64,000 nt of DNA from Hymenobacter yonginensis (GCF_027625995.1 NZ_CP115397.1:124001-188000); one strand, 5' to 3'. Shown: positions 34,542 through 42,761, counted from the stretch's first letter. Translations and numbers: made by a program. The notes: generated by a model not told the origin, from the letters alone.

Positions 34542-34964
34542 CTATTCGTAACGGAGGGATATACCACTGCTGCCACCTTTTGCGTCATATACAACCTCCA
34601 CGGTGCCCCATGGGAAACGCCCTTCATGTCCCAGCTCGTCGCGTACCCACTGCTTGTACTCCCCCAGTCGCTGCCGTTCGGCGCTTTCCGACCACGTATC
34701 CCAGCTGCTGGATAATTCAAGTCGGGTGGGCGAAAAAACCAAATGGACTTGCCTTAAGCGGTTGTTATAAAAGGCAAACCCAACAGAGAAGTACTGACTT
34801 TCCTTGTGTACGTTCTGAGCCCTCAACCATGTCCACCCGGTGCCCATCTCCTGCACCTGATGGCCCTCGCCTAGCGCAAGAGAGGCAACCGTCTCTAGCT
34901 GATCGCCGACGCAGACACGCACCGACAGGGCAAAAATCAAGTCTCCGGTTGAGCGGTCAATCAT
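34542..34964 (-). CDS. hypothetical protein
   Basis: 140 residues, soluble. VRVCVGDQLETVASLALGEGHQVQEMGTGWTWLRAQNV, FYNNRLRQVHLVFSPTRLELSSSWDTWSESAERQRLGEYKQWVRDELG and FPWGTVEVVYDAKGGSSGISLRYE read as a small alpha/beta domain of the kind often seen in immunity proteins. No family name can be given. Single-gene cassette next to R9. Confidence 0.65.
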   Translation of the reverse strand: MIDRSTGDLIFALSVRVCVGDQLETVASLALGEGHQVQEMGTGWTWLRAQNVHKESQYFSVGFAFYNNRLRQVHLVFSPTRLELSSSWDTWSESAERQRLGEYKQWVRDELGHEGRFPWGTVEVVYDAKGGSSGISLRYE

Positions 34965-34977
34965 GCCAGTAAAGAAA

Positions 34978-34990
34978 CGCTCGTTTACTT
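34978..34990 (-). repeat. half repeat (right box only)
   Basis: Minus strand AAGTAAACGAGCG, identical to the right half of R7, without a left box. Near the point where polarity changes. Confidence 0.55.
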
Positions 34991-35064
34991 ACATTTCACA
35001 CCTTCCCATACTTAACCTTTGCCATCGACTCGACACGTCGATGTATCTATTTCGCCTGCCTTAA

Positions 35065-35235
35065 ATGAGAAAAATGGCCGTATTTGCACTCATATCGATA
35101 ATCCTTGTCCCTTTAGTGTACATGCGGTTTTCACAAAGCAAAAGCTTCTCGTGGGGGTGGTTCTGGGGTGCTGCCGGCCTCTTCTTAATTTCGCTTCTGT
35201 TGGAACAATACAAGGGTAGGATCCGAGAAAAGTAG
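35065..35235 (+). CDS. 56-residue membrane protein
   Basis: A short gene with a clean ATG encodes RKMAVFALISIILVPLVYMRF, SQSKSFSWGWFW and GAAGLFLISLLLEQYKGRIREK: two hydrophobic segments with a basic tail. The size, topology and position between repeat traces match the other small membrane-protein cassettes. The function is unknown. Confidence 0.55.
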   Translation: MRKMAVFALISIILVPLVYMRFSQSKSFSWGWFWGAAGLFLISLLLEQYKGRIREK

Positions 35236-35300
35236 ATTGTCGAGAGGATAATAACAGCCTCAGGACAGCAATAGCGGCCGTCAGAACGGGCAGAATATAG

Positions 35301-35440
35301 GTTCACGAAACTCATTTGCTAGTGCGGTTTTCTGTACTTAGCTAATTGAACCAGTTTACTGAACTCAATCTGGACATTGTAGTGGGTTTAGAGGGCAAGC
35401 TAGCTCCCACAAGTAGCGGTTCACTGAAAGGAGCATTTTA
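35301..35440. repeat. mixed repeat fragments at the polarity switch
   Basis: GTTCACGAAA (35301-35310, forward left box), CCAGTTTACTGAAC (35352-35365, reversed left box) and GTTCACTGAAAGGAGC (35419-35434, forward) stand within 140 bases. All copies to the left are reversed and all copies to the right are forward, so this is the junction of the two array halves. Confidence 0.6.
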
Positions 35441-35450
35441 ACTTTCAATC

Positions 35451-35990
35451 ATGCGCAAACTTCTGCTTTACTCCGCTTGCCTGCTGCTCACCCAGTGCTC
35501 GAAGTGCAAAGACAACGACCCCACGCCTGAAGAGCAGCTGCCCCCCGCCACCCAAACCGGCGCCAACACATTCGGCTGCCTCGTCAACGGGCAACCATGG
35601 ACACCGCAGGGTAGTGATGGTACAGCTAATTACACGGTATCGTACGATCTATTTCCAAGCGGGGGAATACTAAATATTAGTACATACAGAATCTCTGGTC
35701 AGGGGGGCAATGATTTCCAGACCATTGCTCTCTGGGCAAAAGAAATACAGAGCCCAAATACTTTTTCTATTCAAAACTCATCAACTGCTGCCGCAAGTTT
35801 TCTAGACCGGAAGACTAACTGTTACTGGAGTAGCACTGATGCTACCCTTACTTACCGCCGCGGCACACTCACTATCACGCGGCTGGACCTGCAAGCTGGC
35901 ATCGTTTCCGGCACTTTCGCCTTTACACTTTACAAGCCGGGCTGCGATTCCATCCGCGTCACCAATGGTCGCTTCGATTACAAGCTGTGA
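35451..35990 (+). CDS. DUF6252-like lipoprotein
   Basis: 179 residues. The signal (RKLLLYSACLLLTQC) ends in a lipobox LTQC; the mature protein opens KCKDNDPTPEEQLPPATQTGANTFGCLVNGQPWTP, the typical N-terminus of Bacteroidota DUF6252 lipoproteins. It continues with strands such as LNISTYRISG, RRGTLTITRLDLQAGIVSGTFAFTLY and RVTNGRFDY, an Ig-like or lipocalin-like sheet. The role is unknown. First gene of the forward-polarity half of the array. Confidence 0.75.
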   Translation: MRKLLLYSACLLLTQCSKCKDNDPTPEEQLPPATQTGANTFGCLVNGQPWTPQGSDGTANYTVSYDLFPSGGILNISTYRISGQGGNDFQTIALWAKEIQSPNTFSIQNSSTAAASFLDRKTNCYWSSTDATLTYRRGTLTITRLDLQAGIVSGTFAFTLYKPGCDSIRVTNGRFDYKL

Positions 35991-36008
35991 CTAATTATTG
36001 ATAGACGT

Positions 36009-36064
36009 GTTCACGAAAACGGTGGGTCGGTGAACACGGCCCGTTAAAAGATAGGAGGAGTTAA
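36009..36064 (+). repeat. cassette repeat F1 (long form)
   Basis: GTTCACGAAAACGGTGGGTC, a centre, then AGATAGGAGGAGTTAA. The stop codon of the next minus-strand gene (36061-36063) lies in its right end. Confidence 0.9.
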
Positions 36065-36498
36065 TTTGCCGCAGGGAGCGCCACAAGGTTGTACACGGTA
36101 AAGTGGACACAAGAAGAATCGACTCGCCCCGCTTGGTTAAGCTGCCATAACGATTTACCGGTATGCAACGCATCGTGCTTGGGTGAGTACCTGACCAGCA
36201 ACGAGAGGCTCTTGAGAAGCCCCGTTTTCGGCAATTGGTCTAATCGAATCAGGCTGTCGGTTCGCGTGTAGTGGCCGGTCACTACGTCCGAGGAGAGAAA
36301 CGCCGCGCTCTCGTAACGAAACGTCCCGTTGGCTCGAAATTCCAGCATTGTGCCGCTCACCCCGGATTTGTAGGAAGCAAACAACACGACGGAGCTGGGC
36401 GGGGCTTCTGGCACGAGGTAGCGTAAGAGTGCGTAGCCAACAAATGCCAGCGATGAGAGCCCGATAAACCAGATAAAGACTGAGAAAAATTTATTCAC
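36061..36498 (-). CDS. membrane-anchored hypothetical protein
   Basis: 145 residues from the GTG at 36498, chosen because it places a positively flanked helix first (NKFFSVFIWFIGLSSLAFVGYALL). The longer frame would run into the repeat. The rest is a beta-rich periplasmic part (SSVVLFASYKSGVSGTMLEFRANGTFRYESAAFLSSDVVTGHYTRTDSLIRLDQLP), similar in shape to lipocalin-like domains. The function is unknown. The stop codon is inside repeat F1. Confidence 0.65.
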   Translation of the reverse strand: MNKFFSVFIWFIGLSSLAFVGYALLRYLVPEAPPSSVVLFASYKSGVSGTMLEFRANGTFRYESAAFLSSDVVTGHYTRTDSLIRLDQLPKTGLLKSLSLLVRYSPKHDALHTGKSLWQLNQAGRVDSSCVHFTVYNLVALPAAN

Positions 36499-36547
36499 GT
36501 GGCAAAGTAGTGCTGCATGAGGCGCAGAATAGGGCAGGGAGCATCCT

Positions 36548-36580
36548 GTTCCGGAAAACGGTCCGAGTAGCAAAACGAGG
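36548..36580 (+). repeat. cassette repeat F2
   Basis: GTTCCGGAAAACGGTCCGAG then TAGCAAAACGAGG. Between two minus-strand genes. Confidence 0.93.
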
Positions 36581-36600
36581 GGTGAGTCATCCGCCGTTGG

Positions 36601-37238
36601 CTATTGCCATAGCTTGTGCTCGGTGACCTTTACGCGTAGCTTGCCCAGCCTGTATCGACCATGGACGCCGCTAAAACAATCGAGTAAAATCACATGACCA
36701 TGGGGTACCAAAGCGACTGCTCGTAGTTTCTCCTCCCGTGGCCACTGTCTAAACTCCTCCTCATACTGACAGAAGACGACCTCGCGTAGGCTGTGCATGT
36801 CTCTAATACTATTGGGTAGCGATGTAAGGTGATTGTTGGAGAGGTTCAGCACCGCCACGTGTTGCAATAGCCCTACTTGTACGGGCAGTGAATCTAGCTG
36901 GCAGGCGGACAGATCTAACCTTTTAAGCTTCCGCAGGTCCTTAATTTTGTAAATGAGGTCTGCCACGTTTAGGTGGGGGTTGCCGGAAACGATCAACGTT
37001 TCCAGATTGGTTAACTGCTGAATGCTGGTGGGGAGTGTAGCAATCCCTTACGGGAAAGGAACAACGTTTTCACACTGCGGGGATGAGCAGCTGCGCTATC
37101 TAGATTTTCAAAGAAGTGCTTATCAACCACCATCCCGCCTTTCCTGGCGGGGCGTTGACAAGCCCCGAGTAACCACAGGACTACGAGGGCTTGCATGACA
37201 GATGCTCCTGGGCTAGGTCGGACTTTGCTATGCTTCAC
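36601..37238 (-). pseudogene. leucine-rich-repeat lipoprotein broken by a frameshift
   Basis: Two frames join into one gene. The first (37238-37011) has a signal and lipobox (ALVVLWLLGAC) and FFENLDSAAAHPRSVKTLFLSRKG. The second (to 36601) reads IATLPTSIQQLTNLETLIVSGNP, LRKLKRLDLSACQLDSLPVQVG and LQHVAVLNLSNNHLTSLPNSIRD, textbook leucine-rich repeats. A one-base change in the AAGGGATT stretch near 37047 joins KG directly to IATLP. Repaired, it would be a lipoprotein of about 212 residues. The break may be real or an assembly error. Confidence 0.75.
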
Positions 37239-37289
37239 GTGACGGTTAGAAATTTGTGTCAGCTGCGTCTAGTGTTGTAGCGCAAAGTA

Positions 37290-37325
37290 GTTCGCGGAAA
37301 CGGTCGGATTCGCCAAAACGAGAGG
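37290..37325 (+). repeat. cassette repeat F3
   Basis: GTTCGCGGAAACGGTCGGAT then TCGCCAAAACGAGAGG. The same centre as R3 and the copy at 41227. Confidence 0.93.
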
Positions 37326-37348
37326 AATAGTCAACCCGTGCTATCGTG

Positions 37349-37978
37349 CTACCGAACGTTAAATTCCTTGTCAGTGGCCTGTTGAAGCAGGGCCAACTGG
37401 TGCTCCAAGTGGGTAGCCTCGGGCCCAGGGTTGGCAGCAAGCACGTGGTGCAGCGAAAACGAAAAATCTCGGGTTTGAACGTACCATTCGGTGGTGATGA
37501 AGGGCACGAGGAAAGCAATCAAGGAAACAGCGGCTGGGTTCGGGTAATTGCCCAAAAATTCGAGCAGGTTGTTTAGGCCCATGTCCTCTTCTGGGGAGTT
37601 GCCCATCACGAAGTAGCACGCTTGGATTAGCGCCGCGGAAATGTCTTTCTCCGGCTCCTGGATTTGAAGGCAATTGATGAGAAAGGTGTATTTGTGGCGC
37701 TCATTCGCATAGAGCGGCAGAAAGGCATCCGTGAAGGGCAACGCCAGCGGATTGCCCGTGCTGGCAGGTGTTGACCAAGCCAGCAGTTCCTGCTCGATGA
37801 AATCATCATAGTTAACGCCCGTTGCGGTCAGCAATTCAAGCAGCGCGTTCCAAACGGCATGATTGCTTGCACGGTATTGGGCATAGTCGTATTTCCACTT
37901 GTTGTTCACAAACACGTTCCCGTATCCCACTTCAATGAAAGTGGCAAAGGATTCTTCGAAGCGTTGGATTGCCAGCAT
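37349..37978 (-). CDS. hypothetical helical protein
   Basis: 209 residues, soluble, helix-rich: RFEESFATFIEVGYGNVFVNNKWKYDYAQYRASNH, FIEQELLAW, FTDAFLPLYANERHKYTFLINCLQIQEPEKDISAALIQACYFVMGNSPEEDMGLNNLLEFLG. No family recognised; the layout resembles all-helical immunity proteins. Single-gene cassette between F3 and F4. Confidence 0.65.
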   Translation of the reverse strand: MLAIQRFEESFATFIEVGYGNVFVNNKWKYDYAQYRASNHAVWNALLELLTATGVNYDDFIEQELLAWSTPASTGNPLALPFTDAFLPLYANERHKYTFLINCLQIQEPEKDISAALIQACYFVMGNSPEEDMGLNNLLEFLGNYPNPAAVSLIAFLVPFITTEWYVQTRDFSFSLHHVLAANPGPEATHLEHQLALLQQATDKEFNVR

Positions 37979-38050
37979 AGCGTAATTACTTGAGCATTTG
38001 CGGCTGTGAGTACGAAGTAGAAAGGCGGCAAGCTAATTCTCCCCATTCCA

Positions 38051-38100
38051 GTTCAAGAAAAGGGTTCGAAGGTAAACGCAGCAGCTCAAAAGGAAGGAGT
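38051..38100 (+). repeat. cassette repeat F4 (long form)
   Basis: GTTCAAGAAAAGGGTTCGAA, GGTAAACGCAGCAG, then AAAAGGAAGGAGT. The left box has G for C at one position. Confidence 0.8.
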
Positions 38101-38128
38101 GATAGATTTACTGCCCATTCCTAGTCCA

Positions 38129-38503
38129 ATGTGCCTCACTCCCCACCGCCCCCACTACGTTTGCACCGCAACCGGCATCCACCTGCCCGATAGCCGATGC
38201 GTGGCCACTTGGTCGGACATTACCCGCGTCGAGGCAGCCAAACTAGAGGGCGGGGACGAAATTAACGACAACACCTACTATTTGTTTGTCCACGCCCGCG
38301 GCCGCGTCCTGAAAACCGATACCACGTGGGAGAACGTCTCAGGATACGCGGCTATTCAGCAGGGACTGGTCGCCTATTTGCCCGGCTTCTCTCCGGATTG
38401 GCAACAAGTAGTCGATCGCCGCTTTGCCCAAACAACCCGCTGGAATCTGGTATTTGCCACCTTTTATTACAAGGATAAAGTCGTGGTTTATCCGCTCCCC
38501 TAG
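38129..38503 (+). CDS. hypothetical small protein
   Basis: 124 residues from the ATG at 38129 (an upstream in-frame start at 38099 touches the repeat). HYVCTATGIHLPDSRCVATWSDITRVEAAKLEGGDEINDNTYYLFVHARG and WQQVVDRRFAQTTRWNLVFATFYYK suggest a PH-like or other small beta-sheet domain. No family name. Its stop lies immediately before repeat F5. Confidence 0.65.
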   Translation: MCLTPHRPHYVCTATGIHLPDSRCVATWSDITRVEAAKLEGGDEINDNTYYLFVHARGRVLKTDTTWENVSGYAAIQQGLVAYLPGFSPDWQQVVDRRFAQTTRWNLVFATFYYKDKVVVYPLP

Positions 38504-38537
38504 ACTAGGAAAACGGTCGGAATCTCTAAAACGAGGG
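38504..38537 (+). repeat. cassette repeat F5
   Basis: ACTAGGAAAACGGTCGGAAT then CTCTAAAACGAGGG. It begins directly after the TAG of the preceding gene. Confidence 0.93.
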
Positions 38538-38543
38538 TTCAGG

Positions 38544-38879
38544 TTATGCCGGTAGTTTAAGGGGAAGGCATACCCTCAAGTAGTGTCCGGCCGACTCCCA
38601 CGGTAAGCCAGCGGCGGTTAAGCCGGCTTCGAGCGCTGCCCGATGGTCAGTCCGCCGCTCGGGCACCAACCGGCCCACGTAGGTGGTCGCCACGGGGTTG
38701 ATTTCGAGCCATTCCACTTCTTCGGTTCGCCATGGCCCCGTGGTGAACATCTCAATGTAGCCCATGACGGGCTCTGACACCCACGCGGACCAGTCTGACG
38801 GGGCCGTTGCTTGCCGTAGCAGCAGGCGTACCTGGCAGCCATGCGCGGCGAGCAGGTTGTGAATCGTGTCGATGGTCAT
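38544..38879 (-). CDS. hypothetical small protein
   Basis: 111 residues, soluble: TIDTIHNLLAAHGCQVRLLLRQATAPSDWSAWVSE, MGYIEMFTTGPWRTEEVEWLEINPVATTYVGRLVPERR, then a C-terminal helix and strand. The function is unknown. It stands alone between F5 and F6 and ends only 6 bases from the repeat. Confidence 0.65.
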   Translation of the reverse strand: MTIDTIHNLLAAHGCQVRLLLRQATAPSDWSAWVSEPVMGYIEMFTTGPWRTEEVEWLEINPVATTYVGRLVPERRTDHRAALEAGLTAAGLPWESAGHYLRVCLPLKLPA

Positions 38880-38932
38880 CAGGGAACCCCGCGGTTTAGG
38901 AGCAGAAAAGGTACGCCTCAGTTCTGACGCAC

Positions 38933-38988
38933 GTTCAGGAAAACGGTCCTGCCCTAAACTTAGGCCCGTTCAAAATTAGGAGGGGTTA
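38933..38988 (+). repeat. cassette repeat F6 (long form)
   Basis: GTTCAGGAAAACGGTCCTGC, CCTAAACTTAGGCC, then CAAAATTAGGAGGGGTTA. The last three bases are the stop of the 38986 gene. Confidence 0.93.
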
Positions 38989-39402
38989 ACCAGCTAGAAT
39001 AGAATCGCGGTACGCTTCAAAGCGTCGGAGGGCGACGGGGTCCTCATCGAGTAGCTGTTCGTAAAACGCATCTTCCGCCTGGGCCCAAGGCTCGAAACTG
39101 CATATTTGCCGCTCGCCGAGGTTAAGTTCGGCTACCGCCGCCACGCGGGTTTCGGCTCTGTCCCAGCTGTCTGGAAGCCGCCCGTCGACTAGGTCAAACA
39201 AAGCGGCCGGAAAGGCGAGCGGGTAACGGTTGGATTCATCTCCTAGCACGAACACAAAATACTGCCCCTCGTACCGAGACACTGCGAGCACTGGGTATAA
39301 GGTTCCCTGCGTTAATTCCAGGGCACTGCCGTTAGCCCAGCGGCTGAGCCACTCGTCGTGCAGGATCGGGTCGGGGTGGTCAATAGTACAGCGTACGAGC
39401 AT
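38986..39402 (-). CDS. hypothetical protein
   Basis: 138 residues, soluble: LVRCTIDHPDPILHDEWLSRWANGSALELTQGTLYPVLAVSRYEGQYFVFVLGDESNRYPLAFPAALFDLVDGRLPDSW, then a helical, acidic tail (AQAEDAFYEQLLDEDPVALRRFEAYRDS). It resembles small predicted immunity proteins in size and acidity. The family was not identified. The start is 16 bases from F7 and the stop codon lies inside F6, so the whole cassette is compact. Confidence 0.68.
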   Translation of the reverse strand: MLVRCTIDHPDPILHDEWLSRWANGSALELTQGTLYPVLAVSRYEGQYFVFVLGDESNRYPLAFPAALFDLVDGRLPDSWDRAETRVAAVAELNLGERQICSFEPWAQAEDAFYEQLLDEDPVALRRFEAYRDSILAG

Positions 39403-39418
39403 AAGAAATGATTAGCAC

Positions 39419-39454
39419 GTTCAAGTAAAGGGTGGTTGAGGCAAATCAGCGTTG
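39419..39454 (+). repeat. cassette repeat F7
   Basis: GTTCAAGTAAAGGGTGGTTG then AGGCAAATCAGCGTTG, a decayed copy. The stop of the next gene (39446-39448) falls inside it. Confidence 0.7.
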
Positions 39455-40228
39455 CTTTTTTTGTCCCTTCCTGCCGCCTGTATTACAGTACTTCGCGAGG
39501 TAGGCCTTCGCTCGTTGATGGTTATAGCGTGCAGCAGCAGCCCAACAAGTACAATAGCTTGTATCCTGTCGGTTAAACTTTAACAAGCCCATGTAAAAGA
39601 AGTCGTCTGCATAGTCTGGAAACTGCGTGTCATACGGCCCCAATCCTCCCACTTCATAATCCGCCAGTGCTTGGTCATAGTCCCCGCGTATTACAGCCAA
39701 ACGGGCACGTTGAAAACGGGCTCTTGGGAACTTGTGGTAGTAGTATATGGCGCTGTCGGTATCAACGAGCGCGGCGATTGTGTCCCCAGCCTTCAACCGT
39801 GCCCGTCCCCGATAAAAGTAAAAGTTCTCCATGGGGGTAGAGGGCAAATCGGGTGAGCGGGTTGGGAGGCAGACCGCCAGGGCGGTGGTGTAGTCACGGA
39901 TGGCTTCGGGCAGGTGGTTTGTTGCCTCTAATACTTCGCCCCGGTCACCAAAAAGATACCCGCTGTTGTAGGTTGGCTCCAAAGCAATGGCTTGGGTAAA
40001 GTCCGCAATAGCCTTTTCCGGTTGGTTAGTTTTGGCGTATTCGTTGCCACGCCGCCAAAGTGCCAGCACGTTGCTGGGCTCATTAGCAAGAGCGTGAGTG
40101 TATAGCCGAATAGCTTTCCTTTCGGTAGTTTCTTCGCCTTCCTCGACCAGTTGAGTAACCGATTTATAGGCGCAGCCCCCAGCGATAAGTAGCAGAACAC
40201 AGCAGAGCGGCCGAATCATCGAGAACAT
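39446..40228 (-). CDS. TPR lipoprotein
   Basis: 260 residues. The signal (RPLCCVLLLIAGGC) ends in a lipobox AGGC. At least five tetratricopeptide repeats follow: ALWRRGNEYAKTNQPEKAIADFTQAIALEPT, YLFGDRGEVLEATNHLPEAIRDYTTAL, FYFYRGRARLKAGDTIAALVDTDSAIYY and RARLAVIRGDYDQALADYE. It is a periplasmic protein-binding scaffold. The start codon touches repeat F8 and the stop lies inside F7, so the gene fills the whole cassette. Confidence 0.85.
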   Translation of the reverse strand: MFSMIRPLCCVLLLIAGGCAYKSVTQLVEEGEETTERKAIRLYTHALANEPSNVLALWRRGNEYAKTNQPEKAIADFTQAIALEPTYNSGYLFGDRGEVLEATNHLPEAIRDYTTALAVCLPTRSPDLPSTPMENFYFYRGRARLKAGDTIAALVDTDSAIYYYHKFPRARFQRARLAVIRGDYDQALADYEVGGLGPYDTQFPDYADDFFYMGLLKFNRQDTSYCTCWAAAARYNHQRAKAYLAKYCNTGGRKGQKKQR

Positions 40229-40260
40229 AAGAAAACGGTCGGAATAGCGAAACGAGGGTA
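40226..40260 (+). repeat. cassette repeat F8
   Basis: ATAAGAAAACGGTCGGAATA then GCGAAACGAGGGTA. The left end overlaps the start codon of the TPR gene, and the stop of the ADP-ribosylglycohydrolase gene follows directly. Confidence 0.9.
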
Positions 40261-41169
40261 TTAAACAACGTGCTGCTGGGCAATCTGGAGCACGTTATTT
40301 ACCCATGCGTAGCCGTCTACCCGAGCAAGCTTTTGGAGCAGTTCCGGGGGGAGATGGTGCGGGCCAAGCAAGGCGCCGGCGATTTGGCCCGCCAGTGAAG
40401 CATTAGTGTCGGTATCGCCCCCCGCTGCGATGATGGCTGCGAACGTCTGGCTGAGCCCCAAACGCGGCACCTGCGCCGCGCAGAACAAGGCAAATGGCAC
40501 TGAATCCACCACGTACCCGCTCGTACCCAGCCGAGCCACGTCGGCAATGGCAGGAGAGCCCGGCAAGGCTTGTATTTCCAGGAGCCGGTCCCGCAACCGC
40601 GTGTCCGGGAGTTGCGGCACCAGTAGGTCAAGCAGCGATTCCGGGCCCGTCCACTGTTTGGAAAGCACCGCCCGCAGGGCTAACACTACGGCCAAGGCGC
40701 CCACGTACGCGTCGACGTGGCGGTGGGTAATGTGGCAGAAGTCGTGGAGCTCAGCGCGGTCGTACTCTGGCCAGAAGGCAAACGGGGCGATACGCATCGC
40801 CGCGCCGTTGCCCGCCCCGTATTCGCCTTCGCGCCCTACGCGGCTCCAGTGCCCGCCGGCCTGCAACTCCCGCAGGGCTTTTAAGGTGCTTGCGCCCAAC
40901 CCAGTTAGCCTGCCTTGGGCATAGGCCGCCACCAAGTGGTTGGCGAGCGTTGCCGGCGCCAGACGCGGCCCCTGGCACAGGGCTTCCAACGTAACCAGAG
41001 TCAACTGGGTATCGTCCGTCAACTGCCACACGGGTCGCCGGGTAGGCGGGGGCTGCAGATAAAAGGTCGTCGGGTCCGGCCCTTTGGGCAGGTTTTCGAA
41101 ACCACTGCCCCAAGCGTCCCCAATGGCGCCGGCCAAGACACAGCCTGCTAATCGTTCCGGTGTGGTCAT
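40261..41169 (-). CDS. ADP-ribosylglycohydrolase family protein
   Basis: 302 residues from the ATG at 41169; an ATG at 41199 is also possible. The family motifs are all present: GCVLAGAIGDAWGSGFE, LTDDTQLT with the metal-binding acidic residues, NGAAMRIAPFAF and GGDTDTNASLAGQIAGALLG. These enzymes remove ADP-ribose from proteins or nucleic acids and can act as antidotes to ADP-ribosyltransferase toxins. In this array that antidote role is attractive (inference). High GC and full length suggest a working enzyme. Confidence 0.92.
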   Translation of the reverse strand: MTTPERLAGCVLAGAIGDAWGSGFENLPKGPDPTTFYLQPPPTRRPVWQLTDDTQLTLVTLEALCQGPRLAPATLANHLVAAYAQGRLTGLGASTLKALRELQAGGHWSRVGREGEYGAGNGAAMRIAPFAFWPEYDRAELHDFCHITHRHVDAYVGALAVVLALRAVLSKQWTGPESLLDLLVPQLPDTRLRDRLLEIQALPGSPAIADVARLGTSGYVVDSVPFALFCAAQVPRLGLSQTFAAIIAAGGDTDTNASLAGQIAGALLGPHHLPPELLQKLARVDGYAWVNNVLQIAQQHVV

Positions 41170-41226
41170 ACCCAAAGGTGGTGAGGAATCCACCCACATT
41201 TACGGGCGCAGGTAGCTACGAACGGA

Positions 41227-41261
41227 GTTCATTCAAACGGTCGGATTCGCCAAAACGAGCG
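41227..41261 (+). repeat. cassette repeat F9
   Basis: GTTCATTCAAACGGTCGGAT then TCGCCAAAACGAGCG, a near-consensus short copy. Confidence 0.95.
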
Positions 41262-41280
41262 AATCTTTACGCGGGCACTT

Positions 41281-42702
41281 ATGCAAAAAGGCCGGCTCCA
41301 GCATCAGTTAGGTATGTTAACCTTTAAACACCCATCTCTCCTATACCTGCTACTTGGGCTGATGGTGTTGGGAGGACCTCACCCCAACTTAGCACTGAGC
41401 GGTCTGCCCCTAAGCGACTCGTCCTGGCAGCCAGGTTTCGAGATGCCGCAGGGTACTAACGGGGAAGTTTTGGCGATGGTCTGGGCCCGGGGCAACCTCT
41501 ACATCGGTGGCCGCTTTACGGCTGTCGGGGGGGTAGCCGCCCGCAACGTAGCCCGCTGGGACGGCCGTCGCTGGCATAGTCTGGGAAGCGGCAGTGACAA
41601 TGGTATTAGTGAACCCTACCGCTATGATTACTACAACGGCCGCAAGCACGAGCACGAGTCCATCGTACGAGCGCTCGCCGTCGCGCCCAACGGCGACGTG
41701 TACGTGGGCGGTGAATTTAGCCGGGCCGGCCAGGTAGCCGCCACCTGCCTCGCCCGCTGGGACGGCCGCCGCTGGAACCCCGTCGGCAACTTTCTACATT
41801 TAGAGGAGGCCATTTCTTTCCAGCTCGATGAGCAGGCAGAGCGGCGCTGGGACACGTATCAGCGCCGCATCTATACGCGTACTTTCCAAAAGCCCTACGT
41901 AAGCGAGTCGCCCCGACACCGCGTCGTATTCGCCCTGACGCTCGCGTCCGACGGCACGCTGTATGCTGGGGGAACTTTTCAGTATGCTGCTACTGCCTAC
42001 CCTGCCGATACCACGGCCAGTAGTGTGGCCCGCTGGGACGGCCGTACCTGGACCGTACCTGGCCACGGTGTGCCGGGCACGGTTCACGCGCTAGCTGCCG
42101 CGGCGGATGGCCGGGTGTACGCGGGCGGCGACCTCTGGAGCGGGCAGCGCGCCAATCCGGATGTGCGCGGGCGCGTGGCCTGCTGGGACGGCCGTGCCTG
42201 GGTGACGATTGGCACGGCCCATAACTACCTCGGCACTGAAATGGGGTCCGGCATACCCGGTGTCGTACACGCGCTGGCTGTGTTGCCTGATGGCACGCTC
42301 TGTGCCGCCGGCAGGGGCGAGAGCTACGAATCGGTCCCCGGTGATACCGCCAGCACGGTGGCGCGCTGGGATGGCCGCGCTTGGCACTATTTCGGGCCGG
42401 GCGGGCTCTACCCCTACTCTGCTATCTACGTCTTAGCTTCAACTGCTGATGGCCGCTTGTATGCGGCCGGTCAGTTGGAGGACTCCATGGGCGCCCACCC
42501 TCGCCTGCTACGCTGGGACGGCCACAGGTGGCAGCGATTAGGGCTTGCTGCGCCGGCTCCCGCCATTAACACGGTGCAGGCACTGGCCGTGACACCAGCT
42601 GGGAAAGTGTTTGCCGGGGGCCACTTTCAGGATAGCAGCGCACACCCGGTAATACATTACTTAGCCCGCTGGGCCCGTCGGCGCTGGAACTACCAGTGGT
42701 AG
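41281..42702 (+). CDS. exported repeat protein with WDGRxW blades
   Basis: 473 residues. If the ATG at 41314 is used, the signal peptide (LYLLLGLMVLGG) comes first. The body holds six or so repeats with ARWDGRRWHSLGSG, ALAVAPNGDVYVGGEFSRAGQVAATCLARWDGRRWNPVG and similar units, the arrangement of a delta-60/Kelch-like beta-propeller of the Rax2-like secreted type. No sorting domain is seen at the C-terminus (YLARWARRRWNYQW). It is one of the longest cassettes. Extracellular or periplasmic binding protein is the safest call. Confidence 0.78.
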   Translation: MQKGRLQHQLGMLTFKHPSLLYLLLGLMVLGGPHPNLALSGLPLSDSSWQPGFEMPQGTNGEVLAMVWARGNLYIGGRFTAVGGVAARNVARWDGRRWHSLGSGSDNGISEPYRYDYYNGRKHEHESIVRALAVAPNGDVYVGGEFSRAGQVAATCLARWDGRRWNPVGNFLHLEEAISFQLDEQAERRWDTYQRRIYTRTFQKPYVSESPRHRVVFALTLASDGTLYAGGTFQYAATAYPADTTASSVARWDGRTWTVPGHGVPGTVHALAAAADGRVYAGGDLWSGQRANPDVRGRVACWDGRAWVTIGTAHNYLGTEMGSGIPGVVHALAVLPDGTLCAAGRGESYESVPGDTASTVARWDGRAWHYFGPGGLYPYSAIYVLASTADGRLYAAGQLEDSMGAHPRLLRWDGHRWQRLGLAAPAPAINTVQALAVTPAGKVFAGGHFQDSSAHPVIHYLARWARRRWNYQW

Positions 42703-42715
42703 GGTGGAAAGATGG

Positions 42716-42753
42716 GTTTAGGAAAACGGTCGGAATCGCTAAAACGAGGGTTA
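42716..42753 (+). repeat. cassette repeat F10
   Basis: GTTTAGGAAAACGGTCGGAA then TCGCTAAAACGAGGGTTA. Best example of the short form; the AAAACG cores are 18 bases apart. Confidence 0.95.
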
Positions 42754-42761
42754 CTCCATGC

